Shown here: positions 25,106-34,390 of the stretch, piece after piece | Layout: the number at the start of each line of letters is the position of its first letter | Numbering within the stretch: position 1 is the first letter of the stretch | Origin: Flavobacterium terrisoli | GTDB lineage: Bacteria; Bacteroidota; Bacteroidia; Flavobacteriales; Flavobacteriaceae | DNA: 64,000 bases | Direction of reading: 5' to 3' | Assembly: GCF_030167905.1 (NCBI RefSeq) | Contig: NZ_JARGNA010000001.1 | Coordinates: 124,001-188,000, forward strand | Program-made: the position numbers and the translations under genes | The notes under the pieces: generated by a model | Told to the model about the DNA's origin: nothing | The model's database searches: none | Seen by the model: only the letters and a program-made list of their open reading frames with translations

Positions 25106-25759
25106 ATGTTAGGAAAAGAAGAAATCGCAAAAAGAATAGCCCAAGAGGTTAAGGATAAGTATTTCGTTAACCTGGGTATCGGAATCCCGACTTTGGTAGC
25201 CAACTATGTTCGTACCGATATTTCGGTGGAATTTCAATCTGAAAATGGCGTGTTGGGCATGGGTCCATTTCCTTTTGAAGGCGAAGAAGATGCAGACGTC
25301 ATCAACGCCGGAAAACAAACCATCACGACCTTACCGGGAGCCAGTTTTTTTGACTCGGCTTTTAGTTTCGGAATGATACGCTCACAGAAAGTAGATTTAA
25401 CCATTTTGGGTGCTATGGAAGTTGCCGAAAATGGAGATATCGCCAACTGGAAAATTCCGGGCAAAATGGTTAAAGGAATGGGCGGCGCTATGGATTTAGT
25501 GGCTTCTGCCGAAAATATTATCGTGGCCATGATGCACGTGAACAAAGCAGGCGAAAGCAAGATTCTGAAAAAATGTACTTTGCCTTTAACCGGTGTTGGC
25601 TGTGTGAAAAAAGTGGTAACCGAATTGGCTGTAATGGAAGTTACCCCAAAAGGTTTCAAACTATTGGAACGCGCTCCGGGTGTTTCGGTTGAGCATATCA
25701 TTGCTTCTACCGAAGCCGATTTGATTATCGAAGGCGATATTCCGGAAATGGTGATTTAA
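25106..25759 (+). CDS. scoB: 3-oxoacid CoA-transferase subunit B
   Basis: A 217-residue subunit carrying the catalytic glutamate in QSENGVLGMGPFP (Glu46), which forms the covalent CoA thioester. GIGIPTLVANYV near the start and the GAMDLVASAENIIVAMMH region are also typical. It pairs with the A subunit just upstream (2-nt gap), and a strong terminator follows. Confidence 0.93.
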   Translation: MLGKEEIAKRIAQEVKDKYFVNLGIGIPTLVANYVRTDISVEFQSENGVLGMGPFPFEGEEDADVINAGKQTITTLPGASFFDSAFSFGMIRSQKVDLTILGAMEVAENGDIANWKIPGKMVKGMGGAMDLVASAENIIVAMMHVNKAGESKILKKCTLPLTGVGCVKKVVTELAVMEVTPKGFKLLERAPGVSVEHIIASTEADLIIEGDIPEMVI

Positions 25760-25779
25760 TCCATTTCAGATAAAATAAG

Positions 25780-25815
25780 AAACCACAAAACTCAATTGAA
25801 TTTTGTGGTTTTTTT
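25780..25815 (+). terminator. scoAB terminator
   Basis: AACCACAAAA (25781-25790) pairs with TTTTGTGGTT (25801-25810) around a CTCAATTGAA centre that can extend the stem. A run of seven T follows. The A-rich left side may also serve the convergent gene ending at 25832. Confidence 0.85.
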
Positions 25816-25831
25816 ATGGATAAGCCTTTCT

Positions 25832-26227
25832 TTATTTTTTGGTGGCCAAATACTCTAACAGTATGGGTGAGGCATTTCCAAAGGTCGGTGGCTGGTCGGT
25901 AATACTGACCGTTTTTTTCTTATTGAGTTTATAGACCAAATCAAATTCGGTGGTAAATAAAATAACCGACGAAAACGGATTATTAATGAACGGCAACAAT
26001 CTGTCGAAAGCCCCATCTATCGAATAAAACTCAACGATTTCTTCTTGTTGGAATTTGAATTTGAGTTCCAATTGTAAATCCTCCGCTTCAATTACCGGAC
26101 GGATATAAATGTTCATCAATTGCGTATTCCCAATGGTTTTAGCAAAAGTTAATTTGGCAAACGTTCCATCGGCCAAACTTTCCTTTACTTTACTATAGAA
26201 TTCGTTGAATGTTGCTGTAAATTCCAT
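25832..26227 (-). CDS. Conserved hypothetical protein after fumarase
   Basis: A 131-residue soluble protein with no signal peptide. NIYIRPVIEAEDLQLELKF, a hydrophobic LLPFINNPFSSVILFTTEFD and a basic YKLNKKKTVSI stretch are the main features. The pattern (N-x-Y-I-R-P-V, then LFTTE-D and NKK) recalls the N-terminal domain of a family of larger SAM-dependent methyltransferases in Bacteroidota and cyanobacteria, here without the methyltransferase part; that link is from memory and weak. The gene starts 2 nt after the fumarase stop and is surely cotranscribed. I do not know its function. Confidence 0.65.
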   Translation of the reverse strand: MEFTATFNEFYSKVKESLADGTFAKLTFAKTIGNTQLMNIYIRPVIEAEDLQLELKFKFQQEEIVEFYSIDGAFDRLLPFINNPFSSVILFTTEFDLVYKLNKKKTVSITDQPPTFGNASPILLEYLATKK

Positions 26228-26229
26228 CT

Positions 26230-27831
26230 TTATAAATTGGCAAAAAAATCGTTGCCTTTGTCATCGGTAATGATGAACGCCGGGAAATCTTTTACGGTGA
26301 TTTTGCGAACGGCTTCCATACCCAATTCCTCAAAATCGACTACTTCCACTTTCAAAATATTTTCTTTGGCCAAAATCGCTGCTGGTCCGCCAACAGAACC
26401 CAAATAGAATCCGCCATATTTATTACAGGCTGCCATCACGTCTTTGCTTCGGTTTCCTTTGGCCAACATTACCATACTTCCGCCATGACTTTGGAATTCG
26501 TCTACATAAACGTCCATTCTTCCAGCAGTCGTTGGACCAAAACTTCCCGATGGCATACCTTCCGGTGTTTTTGCCGGCCCAGCGTAATACACCGGATGGT
26601 TTTTAAAATACTCCGGCATTGGTTTTCCGGCATCCAATAATTCTTTGATTTTGGCGTGGGCAATATCACGAGCCACGATTACGGTTCCGTTTAATTTCAA
26701 ACGGGTTTTGATTGGATACTTGGTCAACTCCGCTAAAATTTCACTCATCGGTCGGTTCAAATCAATTTCTACCGGTGCTTCCAAATGTGGTGGCGTGGCC
26801 GGTAAGAATTGTTTGGGATTGACTTCCAATTGTTCCAAATAAATTCCTTCTTTGGTGATTTTGCCTTTTATATTTCTATCCGCCGAACAGGAAACGCCCA
26901 AGCCAACCGGACAGGAAGCAGCGTGTCTCGGCAAACGAATAACACGAACATCATGAGCAAAATATTTCCCGCCAAACTGGGCACCGATGGCGCTTTCCTG
27001 ACAAATTTGCAACACTTTCTTTTCCCATTCCAAATCGCGGAACGCTTGTCCCGACATGTTTCCGGAAGTCGGAAGATTGTCATAATAACCGGCTGAGGCT
27101 TTTTTCACCGCAGCCAAATTGGCTTCCGCCGAAGTGCCTCCGATTACCAAAGCCAAGTGATAGGGCGGACACGCAGAAGTGCCTAAATCTTTTATTTTCT
27201 CGCGAACGAATTCGTCTAGGGATTTTTCGTTTAAGAGTGATTTTGTTTTTTGATACAGGAATGTTTTATTGGCGCTTCCACCGCCTTTGGCCAAAAATAA
27301 AAACTCATAACTTGCTCCTTTTTTGGCATAAATATCAATCTGTGCCGGAAGATTAGAACCCGAGTTTTTTTCTTCAAACATCGAAATCGGAACGATTTGA
27401 GAATACCTTAAATTTTTGATTTGGTACGAATTGAAAATACCTTTCGACAACCATTCGGCGTCATCGGCTCCGGTATACACATTCTCTCCTTTTTTGGCCA
27501 TCACAATCGCCGTTCCGGTATCCTGGCAAGAAGGCAATTCACCTTCTACGGCTACCGCAGCATTTTGCAATAAATTATAGGCTACGAATCTATCATTGTC
27601 TGTTGCTTCCGGATCGTTTAGGATGTTTTGCAGTTTTTGCAAATGGGCTGTTCGCAACATAAACGAAACATCACCCATGGCTTCCTGGGCAAGCAGTTCC
27701 AAACCTTTTGGATCAACGGTCAGGATTTCACGGTCACCAAATTGTTCTGTTTTAACGTAATCGGAAGTGAGTTTTTTGTATTGTGTATCGTCTTTGAGAA
27801 TCGGATACGGATCTTGGTATATAAAGTCCAT
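26230..27831 (-). CDS. Class I fumarate hydratase (Fe-S)
   Basis: A 533-residue class I fumarase. The cluster cysteines are visible in [14 protein letters not shown] (Cys102), in the middle region [15 protein letters not shown], and in the family motif [16 protein letters not shown]. The C-terminal beta domain has [22 protein letters not shown] and [18 protein letters not shown]. It converts fumarate to malate in the TCA cycle with an oxygen-labile [4Fe-4S] cluster. A TAnnTTTG box (TAACTTTG on the minus strand, plus 27851-27858) precedes it. Confidence 0.95.
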   Translation of the reverse strand: MDFIYQDPYPILKDDTQYKKLTSDYVKTEQFGDREILTVDPKGLELLAQEAMGDVSFMLRTAHLQKLQNILNDPEATDNDRFVAYNLLQNAAVAVEGELPSCQDTGTAIVMAKKGENVYTGADDAEWLSKGIFNSYQIKNLRYSQIVPISMFEEKNSGSNLPAQIDIYAKKGASYEFLFLAKGGGSANKTFLYQKTKSLLNEKSLDEFVREKIKDLGTSACPPYHLALVIGGTSAEANLAAVKKASAGYYDNLPTSGNMSGQAFRDLEWEKKVLQICQESAIGAQFGGKYFAHDVRVIRLPRHAASCPVGLGVSCSADRNIKGKITKEGIYLEQLEVNPKQFLPATPPHLEAPVEIDLNRPMSEILAELTKYPIKTRLKLNGTVIVARDIAHAKIKELLDAGKPMPEYFKNHPVYYAGPAKTPEGMPSGSFGPTTAGRMDVYVDEFQSHGGSMVMLAKGNRSKDVMAACNKYGGFYLGSVGGPAAILAKENILKVEVVDFEELGMEAVRKITVKDFPAFIITDDKGNDFFANL

Positions 27832-27850
27832 TGTGTGTTATTTTGAGCAG

Positions 27851-27858
27851 CAAAGTTA
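27851..27858 (-). promoter_or_regulatory. Fumarase gene -7 promoter element
   Basis: On the minus strand TAACTTTG fits TAnnTTTG and lies 19 nt upstream of the fumarase ATG. I see no clear -33 element. Confidence 0.5.
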
Positions 27859-27882
27859 GGGAAAGTAAACTTATTTTGGAAT

Positions 27883-28080
27883 TTAGGCATTGAGAAATAA
27901 AAGAATCAATAGAACCGTTATCCCGAGTGAAATATAACCTAAACGAATAGTTCCTTTTTCTTCTAAAAGATTCGAATATCGTCTTTGTCCTCCATAATAA
28001 ATCCATTTCAGAAAAGCACCAAAATAGAGTGGAATTAATTCGCCTGTAAATTCAATTATAAATTCTAAAAAACTTCCCAT
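27883..28080 (-). CDS. Small membrane protein after SpmAB-type gene
   Basis: A 65-residue protein. The N-terminal half is amphipathic/hydrophobic (FLEFIIEFTGELIPLYFGAFLKWIYY, in part), and a C-terminal helix is formed by YISLGITVLLILLFLNA, with a basic middle. It begins 3 nt after the stop of the large membrane gene, so the two form an operon. I do not recognise the family; a small partner or unrelated membrane peptide are both possible. Confidence 0.6.
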   Translation of the reverse strand: MGSFLEFIIEFTGELIPLYFGAFLKWIYYGGQRRYSNLLEEKGTIRLGYISLGITVLLILLFLNA

Positions 28081-28083
28081 TTA

Positions 28084-29529
28084 TTATTCTACAAAAAACC
28101 AAGTCGCCACAAAAATCGCGGTAATCACACAGATTAAGTCAACCAACAACATTGTCGCCAATGTGTATCTTGTATTCTTAATATTGACCGAACCAAAGTA
28201 AACCGCAATCACATAGAAAGTGGTTTCGGCACTGCATTGGAAAATACAGCTCAGCCTTCCGGTTAAAGAATCGGGACCGAAAGTACGCATCGAATCAATC
28301 ATAAAGCCACGTGAACCGCCCGAACTGAAAGGTCTTAACATCGCCACCGGTAAAGAATCCGTAATTTCTTTAGTCACACCAATATTTAAAAACACAAAGG
28401 AAAGTCCGCTACTGATGATGTCAAACAAGCCGCTGTTCCTGAAAAAGGAAATCGCCACCAACATTCCCAACACATAAGGGAAAATCTTGACGCCGGTTTG
28501 CACACCATTGTTTGCTCCAGCTACAAAAGCGTCAAAAACGGTAGTCGCATTCTCGGTGAATTTCTTTTCCTTCATAAAGGCAAATAGCAAAGTAAAGCCG
28601 ATAATGACCACCAGCATCAATCCGGAAAGATTGGAGGTGAAAAAGTTTTTACCCACCAAATCCAATCCGTTAATATAGAACAGCAAACCGACAATGGCCG
28701 CCACAACGCTCATCAAGGCGACCAATAAGGTCGCACTTTTGAAATTGATTTTTTGGCGAATGCCGACAATAATCATGGCGGCTATGGTTCCGATAAAGGA
28801 AGTGATGATACACGGTAACATGACATCGGCCGGATTTTCGGCATTTTGGGCTGCGCGGTATCCGATAATGGATGTTGGAATCAAGGTCAAACCTGCCGCG
28901 TGCAAACACATGAACATGATTTGGGCATCACTCGCCTTGTCTTTTTCGGGATTGATTTCCTGCAGACTTTGCATGGCTTTTAATCCGAATGGCGTGGCTG
29001 CTGAATCCAATCCAAGGAAATTGGCGGCAAAATTCAAAGTCATATACGAGATTGATTCGTGGTTTTTTGGAACCGAAGGAAAGACTTTGGCAAAAACAGG
29101 GCTCAATTTTCTGGCCAGTATTTCGGACGCTCCGGAAATGATTAATAGCTCCATCAATCCGCAAAAGAAAGCCAGATACGCCATCAAAGGAAGGATTATG
29201 TCAAATAAGGTGACTTTACACGTTGGCAATAAACCGTCTGTTTTTTGGATGCCGCTGTATATTTTTACTGTTTGATTTTTATAGACATAAGTAGTGTCTG
29301 CATTGAGCGTATCGCGGTTGATTACAAAGGTTTTTTCCTCATTTTTAGCAATGCTGTCCTGGATAAATTTTGGGATTTCATTGAGGTATTTCTCTGAAAT
29401 TAAAACCGGATCGTCTTTTTTACCGTTTAATATATGATCGATAGTATAACTATTGCCCGAAAATAAACTGAAAATCACAAAGGTGATGGAGGCGATAAAA
29501 ATGACAAGCCAAAATCTACTGAGAACCAT
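28084..29529 (-). CDS. SpmA-SpmB-type nucleoside recognition membrane protein
   Basis: A 481-residue polytopic membrane protein that joins two Gate (nucleoside recognition) halves. The first has NFAANFLGLDSAATPFGLKAM (in part) near residue 165, matching SpmA, and the second has AMLRPFSSGGSRGFM and FQCSAETTFYVIAVYFGSV near 400-440, matching SpmB. An extra soluble loop (residues 25-105) follows the first helix. The SpmA and SpmB names come from spore maturation in Bacillus; Bacteroidota do not sporulate, and the true substrate is unknown. Confidence 0.85.
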   Translation of the reverse strand: MVLSRFWLVIFIASITFVIFSLFSGNSYTIDHILNGKKDDPVLISEKYLNEIPKFIQDSIAKNEEKTFVINRDTLNADTTYVYKNQTVKIYSGIQKTDGLLPTCKVTLFDIILPLMAYLAFFCGLMELLIISGASEILARKLSPVFAKVFPSVPKNHESISYMTLNFAANFLGLDSAATPFGLKAMQSLQEINPEKDKASDAQIMFMCLHAAGLTLIPTSIIGYRAAQNAENPADVMLPCIITSFIGTIAAMIIVGIRQKINFKSATLLVALMSVVAAIVGLLFYINGLDLVGKNFFTSNLSGLMLVVIIGFTLLFAFMKEKKFTENATTVFDAFVAGANNGVQTGVKIFPYVLGMLVAISFFRNSGLFDIISSGLSFVFLNIGVTKEITDSLPVAMLRPFSSGGSRGFMIDSMRTFGPDSLTGRLSCIFQCSAETTFYVIAVYFGSVNIKNTRYTLATMLLVDLICVITAIFVATWFFVE

Positions 29530-29710
29530 AATCTGTTTTTTTGTAAATATACTATATTCTGAAATTTGGGCTGCAATATTTTTATAGGCTTTGAAATAAA
29601 TTTTTTATAAAAAACCAAGTCTATATGTAGTAAAATTTGATTTATTTCAAACGAGGCTTAATAATTAATTAATATTTAACACTAATTTAATCTTATTACG
29701 CTGAGATTTA

Positions 29711-29718
29711 TATATTTG
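29711..29718 (+). promoter_or_regulatory. Subtilase gene -7 promoter element
   Basis: TATATTTG fits TAnnTTTG and lies 39 nt before the ATG at 29758. The upstream sequence is very AT-rich with no clear -33 element. Confidence 0.5.
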
Positions 29719-29757
29719 CAACCTTTAAACAACAAACTAACTATTCTTTTAGAAAAT

Positions 29758-32703
29758 ATGAAAAAGAACTATTTATTATTACTTCTTACCATCTTTGTTT
29801 CATGTTCCGTATTTGGTCAGTCTCAGGAAGATATCAAAAAAATCACCGCGGAATATGACATCGCAAAGCTTAAGCAAAAAGAAGCCTTTTACAGAAAAAG
29901 AGATCGTGCTGAAAAGCAAAAAGCAGTAGCTACGGCTTTACAAAGAAATTGGCCTATCTATGTTGAAGGTCCTAATGGAAGCATTAAGGAATTAATGAGA
30001 CTTTCTCCTGAAGGTTTACCAATATATTATGCAACGGATAACGTTAATGCAGCAAAAACAACAAGAGCAAATCACTTAAATTCAGGTGGTTCATTAGGTC
30101 TTAATTTAGACGGACAAGGAATGACTGCCCGTGTTTGGGATGGAGGAAACGTAAGAACAAATCATAATTCTTTTGGAGGACGTGTTGTTGCTGTTGATTT
30201 ATCGGGTACTGAAACCGTTCTACACGCTACGCACGTAACCGGAACCGTTGTTGCAGGTGCAAATATAGCCGCCGCTAAAGGAATGGCAAGCCAGGCCAAT
30301 GCGCGTACATTTGATTGGGGAGAAGATGATGCAGAAGCCGTTTCAGAAACAATGCAGGGAATGTTGATTTCAAACCATTCTTATGGAACACCAATTAGCG
30401 GTACCGGAGATCCTTTACCGGCCTGGTATATTGGTTCTTATACCTATTCTGCTTATTTGTGGGATGACATCGCTTATGACGCACCTTATTATTTAGCGGT
30501 AATGTCTGCCGGAAATGAAGGTGGAAATGATGATAATGCTGAACCACTTGCTTCAGGATATGATAAATTAGTGGGTAACAAAGGGGCAAAAAATAATATG
30601 GTTGTAGCCAATGCTTTGGACGCAACGGTAGCCGCAGACGGAACGCTTACTGCTGATGTACAGATCAATCCTTCAAGTAGTCAGGGACCAACAGATGATC
30701 TTAGGGTTAAACCGGACATTACAGGGAACGGAACAAATGTTACCTCAACCAGTAATTCAGGTATTAGTGCTACCGCAGCTCTTAGCGGAACTTCAATGGC
30801 TTCTCCAAATGTAGCCGGAAGTCTTCTTTTATTACAACAACACTACCACAATTTAACCAACAGTTATATGCGTGCTTCAACGCTAAAAGGCTTGGCTTGT
30901 CATACAGCAGACGACGCGGGTGAAGTTGGCCCTGATCCAGTTTATGGTTGGGGACTACTGAATTGTAAAAAAGCCGCTCAAGCTTTAACCGGTAACGGTT
31001 TATCTGCTTGGGTTTCCGAGGAAAATTTGGCAGACGGACAGGAATTCAGCATTACCGTAAACGCTATCGGAACTACTCCATTAATTGCTTCAATTACCTG
31101 GACAGATGTTCCCGGGACAATAAATACAGGTGGCTTGCCAGCCAATGACCAAACACCTGCATTAGTAAACGATTTAGATATCAGAGTCGTTAAAAACTCG
31201 ACTATATCTTTCCCATGGAGATTGAATCCTGATGATCCGACAGGTGCTGCAATCAGAACGGGCGACAACAATGTTGACAATGTTGAGCAAGTAAAAATTG
31301 ACGCTCCTACTGCCGGACAATATACTATTACTGTTAAACACAAAGGAACTTTAGTGAATGGCGGACAAAAATTCTCATTGGTAATTACCGGTTTGACTTC
31401 AACTTTTGCGCTTAATTCAACTTCAGATAATTTAACTGTTTGTGCTAACCAAAATGCAGTTTATACATTTAACTATAGCCAAACTGGTGGAGGAACTACA
31501 ACATTCTCTGCAGTGGGTTTACCAACAGGTGCTTCAGCATCATTTTCGCCAAATTCTTTGAGTGCCAATGGTACTGTTACCATGACTGTAACCGGTTTGA
31601 ATGGAATTGCTCCGGGAGAATATTTTGTTGGTATCAAAGGAACTAGTGCTACAGAAACTGAAACAAGATATAAAACATTAAGAGTGTTCAATGGTACTTC
31701 TTTTGAAGCAGTTGCATTGCAATCTCCAGCAAACGCACAAAACGGATTGTCAACTACTGCGGTTTTACAATGGAATAGCCAGCCTAATGCCTTGACTTAT
31801 AATGTTCAGGTTTCAACTACTCCTAATTTCTCGTCGATATTTACTAGTGACGCAGTGACCAATACACAATTTAGCGTGGCAGGTTTAGCACAGGCCACCA
31901 GATATTACTGGAGAGTTATTCCACAAAATGAATGTGGTGTTGCTGCTGCAAGTGGCGCAACGGTTTACTATTTTGATACAGGAACCCTTGTTTGTAATAT
32001 CAATTTCGCTGCTGAAGATTTTTCAGATGCAACTATTGAAGATGTTCCAAATTCAACTGCTTCTGTTCCTTTAACCATTACTGGTGGTTATACTATTGGT
32101 GATTTAAATGTAAATATTGGCATAACGCATGATTATGTTCAGGATATGACCATTTTACTTGAAGGTCCGGCATCTATCGGAAGTCCTATCATTACCTTAT
32201 TTGAAGAAGCTTGTGGTGATAACGAAAATATTCTTTGTACACTGGATGATGACGGTGACATTCCAACATGTTCAGGTACTCCTGCAATTACCGGAATCAT
32301 CGCCCCTGTTGACCCATTGAGCGCTTTGAATACATTGCCTGCAAATGGAGTCTGGACACTAAGGGTAATTGATCCTTACAATCAGGATGGTGGTTCTATC
32401 GATAGTTTTAGCATTGATATTTGTAGTGTTGCTGTAGCTTTGTCTGTAGCCGATAATCCGATATCAAACAGCAGCGTATATCCAAATCCAACCAAAGGAA
32501 TCGTAAATGTTGCTATTCCGTCATTAACCGAAAAAGCAACGATTACATTATATGATTTACAAGGAAGAGCCATTATGACCAAAGACACTAATGAAGTGTA
32601 TACTTCTTTTGGCATAGAAAATCTTCAGGATGGTGTTTACCTGGTGAACATTGCCAATAATCAAGGTTCTATTACGAAGAAAATAGTTTTGAAAAGAAAC
32701 TAA
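29758..32703 (+). CDS. T9SS-secreted S8 subtilisin-like protease
   Basis: A 981-residue secreted protease. A signal peptide (LLLLLTIFVSCSVFGQS) is followed by a short prosegment and the S8 domain with Asp128 (ARVWDGGNV), His156 (HATHVTG) and Ser346 (SGTSMASPNVAGS). Then come a beta-rich region, a fibronectin-III-like domain (ALQSPANAQNG...RYYWRVIPQNECG), a P/Homo-B domain (ITHDYVQDMTILLEGP...GVWTLRVIDPYNQDGGSI), and a C-terminal Por sorting domain (VYPNPTKGIVNVAI...GVYLVNI...KKIVLKRN). That tail directs export by the type IX system used in gliding bacteria. The gene stands alone between a promoter and a strong terminator. Confidence 0.95.
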   Translation: MKKNYLLLLLTIFVSCSVFGQSQEDIKKITAEYDIAKLKQKEAFYRKRDRAEKQKAVATALQRNWPIYVEGPNGSIKELMRLSPEGLPIYYATDNVNAAKTTRANHLNSGGSLGLNLDGQGMTARVWDGGNVRTNHNSFGGRVVAVDLSGTETVLHATHVTGTVVAGANIAAAKGMASQANARTFDWGEDDAEAVSETMQGMLISNHSYGTPISGTGDPLPAWYIGSYTYSAYLWDDIAYDAPYYLAVMSAGNEGGNDDNAEPLASGYDKLVGNKGAKNNMVVANALDATVAADGTLTADVQINPSSSQGPTDDLRVKPDITGNGTNVTSTSNSGISATAALSGTSMASPNVAGSLLLLQQHYHNLTNSYMRASTLKGLACHTADDAGEVGPDPVYGWGLLNCKKAAQALTGNGLSAWVSEENLADGQEFSITVNAIGTTPLIASITWTDVPGTINTGGLPANDQTPALVNDLDIRVVKNSTISFPWRLNPDDPTGAAIRTGDNNVDNVEQVKIDAPTAGQYTITVKHKGTLVNGGQKFSLVITGLTSTFALNSTSDNLTVCANQNAVYTFNYSQTGGGTTTFSAVGLPTGASASFSPNSLSANGTVTMTVTGLNGIAPGEYFVGIKGTSATETETRYKTLRVFNGTSFEAVALQSPANAQNGLSTTAVLQWNSQPNALTYNVQVSTTPNFSSIFTSDAVTNTQFSVAGLAQATRYYWRVIPQNECGVAAASGATVYYFDTGTLVCNINFAAEDFSDATIEDVPNSTASVPLTITGGYTIGDLNVNIGITHDYVQDMTILLEGPASIGSPIITLFEEACGDNENILCTLDDDGDIPTCSGTPAITGIIAPVDPLSALNTLPANGVWTLRVIDPYNQDGGSIDSFSIDICSVAVALSVADNPISNSSVYPNPTKGIVNVAIPSLTEKATITLYDLQGRAIMTKDTNEVYTSFGIENLQDGVYLVNIANNQGSITKKIVLKRN

Positions 32704-32724
32704 TACGATAAAGAACAATAAATA

Positions 32725-32753
32725 AAAAAGAGGTCAATTGACCTCTTTTTTTA
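32725..32753. terminator. Terminator between subtilase and exonuclease genes
   Basis: AAAGAGGTCA and TGACCTCTTT form a stem around an ATT centre with A-run before and T-run after. It lies between convergent genes and just reaches the exonuclease stop at 32751. Confidence 0.85.
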
Positions 32754-33464
32754 TACATGTAATATTTCATCTTCAATCAGTAAATCTTCCCTGCGGAGTC
32801 GAAGGAAAATCTGTGCAACCGCAATCACATCTTTTTCACAATAGGTTACGATTCTGTCGATGTCTTTTTCCACATAAAAAACATGGGCTACCTGACTCCC
32901 ATCGATATCGCCTTTAGGAGAAGGAATGCCCAATATTTTGGTCAGTAATTTTAAGGACGTGAAATGTTTATAGTCGCCAAATTTCCACAGTTCCAATGTA
33001 TCGAGATGCGGAATTTCCCAAGGTTTTTTGCCAAATAAATTCAGCTTTCCCGGAATGGCAATCTGATTGATAATCATGCGGCGTGCGATAAAGGGAATGT
33101 CAAATTCTTTGGCATTATGCCCACACAAAAGATGTTGGGCCTGTCCAAAATGATTGTCGAGCAAAGCCGAGAAATCCTTTAATATCTTTTTCTCTTCACC
33201 AAAAAAAGACGTTACCCTAAAGTTTCTGATGTCACTTTTATTGGCAAAATAGCCTACTGAGATACAGACAATCTTTCCAAACTCTGCCCAAATTCCGGCA
33301 CGGTCATAAAATTCTTCCGGCGTATGCTCATCTCGTCTTTGGTATTGTGTTTTTTGTTCCCAAAGTGATTTCATTTCGTCATCCAAAGCTTTGAAGTTGT
33401 CTTCTTCCGGAACAGTTTCTATATCGAGAAAGAGGATGTTATTGAGTGGAATCTTTTCTATCAT
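32751..33464 (-). CDS. DEDD-type 3'-5' exonuclease (polB-like)
   Basis: A 237-residue exonuclease. Exo I: LFLDIETVPEE (Asp14, Glu16). Exo II: LCGHNAKEFDIPFIARRM, with the conserved Asp. Exo III: RIVTYCEKDVIAVAQIFL, with the YxxxD pattern. This is the predicted polB-related 3'-5' exonuclease family found widely in Bacteroidota. Its substrate is unknown; DNA repair is likely. It is the last gene of a minus-strand series that starts at hemA, but the gap of 66 nt to ogt may hold its own promoter. Confidence 0.85.
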   Translation of the reverse strand: MIEKIPLNNILFLDIETVPEEDNFKALDDEMKSLWEQKTQYQRRDEHTPEEFYDRAGIWAEFGKIVCISVGYFANKSDIRNFRVTSFFGEEKKILKDFSALLDNHFGQAQHLLCGHNAKEFDIPFIARRMIINQIAIPGKLNLFGKKPWEIPHLDTLELWKFGDYKHFTSLKLLTKILGIPSPKGDIDGSQVAHVFYVEKDIDRIVTYCEKDVIAVAQIFLRLRREDLLIEDEILHV

Positions 33465-33530
33465 AAGAATAAAATTAAGAATTAACCGACTTAAAATTAA
33501 TGATTTATTTTAAATATGAAAGAAAAATAG

Positions 33531-34001
33531 TTAAAAAAGTGATTGTTGCGCGCTTGGGCTTTCGTGCTCCAAAAGCCATTTTTTACGCCAAAGTCCACCG
33601 GCATATCCGGTTAATGAACCATCGGTGCCGATAACGCGGTGACAGGGAACCACTATCCAAAGTGGATTTTTACCATTGGCAGAAGCCACAGCACGAATCG
33701 CTTTGACATCGCCTAGTTTTTTGGACAAATCGAGATAAGACATGGTTTTCCCAAAAGGAATATTGAGCAATTCCTGCCAAACCCGTTGTTGGAATTCGGT
33801 TCCGTCAGGGTTCATTTTGAAATCAAAATCGTTGCGGTTTCCCTCAAAATAATCCTGAAGTTGTTGGACAGCTTCCTGTAAAACGGTTGGAATTGTAGTG
33901 GTAAGTTCGCCTTCTTCTAAAATCGAAATGACTGCAATGCCGTTATCATCGCCAGAAATTTTGGCAACGCCGAGCGGTGTTTTGATAAAAGCAGTTTCCA
34001 T
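33531..34001 (-). CDS. ogt: Methylated-DNA-protein-cysteine methyltransferase
   Basis: A 156-residue suicide repair enzyme. The acceptor Cys120 is in the IVVPCHRVIG motif, and the helix-turn-helix region FQQRVWQELLNIPFGKTMSY precedes it (70-89). The N-terminal part is short and like Ogt, without the Ada zinc domain. It removes alkyl groups from O6 of guanine in DNA. It lies 19 nt after the cytochrome gene on the minus strand, so it is probably transcribed with it. Confidence 0.94.
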   Translation of the reverse strand: METAFIKTPLGVAKISGDDNGIAVISILEEGELTTTIPTVLQEAVQQLQDYFEGNRNDFDFKMNPDGTEFQQRVWQELLNIPFGKTMSYLDLSKKLGDVKAIRAVASANGKNPLWIVVPCHRVIGTDGSLTGYAGGLWRKKWLLEHESPSAQQSLF

Positions 34002-34020
34002 CGGATAAAGTTATGAAATA

Positions 34021-34389
34021 TTACTTTGAAAAACTATAGATATAATCTTCCAACGCTTTCAATTCTTCGTCACTCATCAACTTGGTGATGGCAAAATTGG
34101 TCTTCATCACTTCATACTGACTTGGGTCAACAATCGGCTCGCTTTCTTCCTTCAAAAAGTTAACAATGCTGCCGCCTTTTTCTTTGTAGATTTTGGCAAT
34201 TTCTGTAATGCTTGGCCCAATTACTTTTTGCTCCGGTAAATGACAAGCGGTACAAGTTCCTTTACCTTCAAACAATTCTTGACCGGAAATGGCTACTGCC
34301 GTTTCGTCTGTTTTTGGCTCATCATAATTATCTTCTTTTTTACAAGAGATGAATGACACCAATGCCAATAATAATATTAATTTCTTCAC
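34021..34389 (-). CDS. Monoheme c-type cytochrome lipoprotein
   Basis: A 122-residue lipoprotein. The signal ends in the lipobox SFISC (Cys16). The heme-binding CTACH is at residues 46-50 in EGKGTCTACHLPEQ, and a Met in YEVMKTNF or LMSDEEL gives the distal ligand. It fits a small class I cytochrome c on the periplasmic side. It starts 1 nt after the hemB stop, so the heme-making gene and a heme protein gene are cotranscribed. Confidence 0.9.
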   Translation of the reverse strand: MKKLILLLALVSFISCKKEDNYDEPKTDETAVAISGQELFEGKGTCTACHLPEQKVIGPSITEIAKIYKEKGGSIVNFLKEESEPIVDPSQYEVMKTNFAITKLMSDEELKALEDYIYSFSK

Positions 34390-34390
34390 T

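Noticed and set aside
25234..25701. 155-codon open frame on the minus strand
   Set aside because: Antisense to scoB, which is full length with its catalytic Glu.
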